A stretch of DNA of 5,810 nt from an uncultured Acetobacteraceae bacterium (GTDB lineage: Bacteria > Pseudomonadota > Alphaproteobacteria > Acetobacterales > Acetobacteraceae), in contig CAIMEK010000616.1 of assembly GCA_903839965.1 (NCBI GenBank), forward strand, positions 1 to 5,810, in the 5' to 3' direction. The position numbers and the translations under genes are program-made. This document shows positions 5,276 through 5,810 of the stretch, piece by piece (positions within the stretch are counted from its first letter, which is position 1; each line of letters begins with the position of its first letter). The notes below the pieces were generated by a model, which was not told the origin of the DNA, did not search any database, and saw only the letters and a program-made list of their open reading frames with translations.

Positions 5276-5810
5276 TTATTGCCGGCACTCGGCCCACAGG
5301 AACGGCTGCACGCGTTCGCGGCGCAGTTCCACGCCCAGACCCGGCCGCGTGGGGATGGGCATGCGGCCGGATTTCACGTGCTGCTCCGGCGCATCGTCGA
5401 CCAGACCGAAATGCGCGTCGGTGCGGTACGGATACAGTTCCTGGATCATGAAGTTCGCAATGCAGGCATCGATCTGCAGCGCCGCCGCGGTGGCGACGGG
5501 GCTGGCGCAGATATGCGGCTGCACCCGCGCATTATAGGTCTCCGCCATGGCGGCGATCTTCTTGGTCTCCATGAGGCCGCCGGTGTTGCCGATGTCGGGC
5601 TGCACGATGTCGACGGCGTGCCGTTCCAGCACGGGGCGGAAACCATGCCGCGTATAGAGCCGCTCGCCCGCCGCGATCGGAATGGCGGTCGCCCGCGAGA
5701 TCTTTTCGAGCGCGCCCACGTCGAACGGATCGGCTGGCTCCTCGACGAACAGGATATCGAGCTCTTCCCAACGCCGGCACAGGCGGATCGTCTCGTCGGT
5801 GGTCAGGCCG
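5276..5810 (-). CDS. Second enolase-superfamily (MR subgroup) enzyme, galactonate-dehydratase-like, C-terminal part (runs off right edge)
   Basis: The visible 177 codons cover the second half of a TIM barrel plus the C-terminus of a mandelate racemase/muconate lactonizing family enzyme; the N-terminal half and start codon lie beyond 5810. Numbering from the first full codon at 5809, the visible active-site residues are metal ligands Glu23 (FVEEP) and Glu49 (AAGERL), the Asp-His dyad Asp72 (QPDIGNTGG) and His99 (VQPHICASP), and Glu124 (IQELYPYR). The run GGLMETKKIAAMAETYNARVQPH and the ALQIDACIANFMIQE block resemble D-galactonate dehydratase-type proteins more than the enzyme at 3011-4198. It is convergent with the regulator gene. 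It may start another transcription unit further right. The family is secure; dehydration of an acid sugar is likely but unproven, and the specific sugar acid is unknown. Confidence 0.93.
   Translation of the reverse strand, partial: GLTTDETIRLCRRWEELDILFVEEPADPFDVGALEKISRATAIPIAAGERLYTRHGFRPVLERHAVDIVQPDIGNTGGLMETKKIAAMAETYNARVQPHICASPVATAAALQIDACIANFMIQELYPYRTDAHFGLVDDAPEQHVKSGRMPIPTRPGLGVELRRERVQPFLWAECRQ

Noticed and set aside
5251..5286. GCCGGC at 5251-5256 and again at 5281-5286 as a bidirectional terminator between convergent genes
   Set aside because: The stem is only 6 bp with a 24-base loop, does not extend, and has no flanking T-run; GCCGGC is self-complementary and frequent in GC-rich DNA.

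Overview
The window is GC-rich DNA (roughly two-thirds G+C by eye) with GTG/TTG-tolerant starts, a Tat-type secretion signal and protein families common in soil and plant-associated Proteobacteria. An alphaproteobacterium (Rhizobiales or Rhodospirillales type) or a betaproteobacterium (Burkholderiales type) fits best. The sequence alone does not settle which.

Layout, left to right. On the minus strand, reading leftward from about 4400, lies what looks like one operon: a mandelate-racemase-type enolase-superfamily enzyme (4198 to 3011), a Tat-exported family-5 solute-binding protein (2909 to 1347), a DppB-type permease (1301 to 357) and the first third of a DppC-type permease (364 to 1, running off the left edge). 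The two ATPases that such a transporter needs would be expected beyond position 1. A 275-bp divergent region (4199 to 4473) holds a consensus -35 element facing the operon and a TCGTATACAA near-palindrome. To its right, on the plus strand, is a GntR-family regulator of the FCD type (4474 to 5259). Only 16 bp beyond it, convergent and on the minus strand, is the C-terminal part of a second, clearly different enolase-superfamily enzyme that resembles galactonate dehydratases (5276 to 5810, running off the right edge).

How the parts fit together (inference): the FCD regulator probably senses a small carboxylate and controls the divergent operon through the 4391-4400 site. The binding protein and permeases import the substrate, and the enolase-superfamily enzymes abstract an alpha-proton from a carboxylate, typically to dehydrate an acid sugar or to isomerise or racemise it. 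The cluster therefore looks like an uptake and catabolic locus for a hydroxy- or sugar acid. The unusual element is that it uses a peptide/nickel-family (Dpp/Opp) ABC transporter rather than the TRAP or MFS carrier often seen beside such enzymes. The exact substrate cannot be read from the sequence. No RNA genes, CRISPR arrays or insertion sequences were seen, and every stretch over 300 bp is occupied by a gene.
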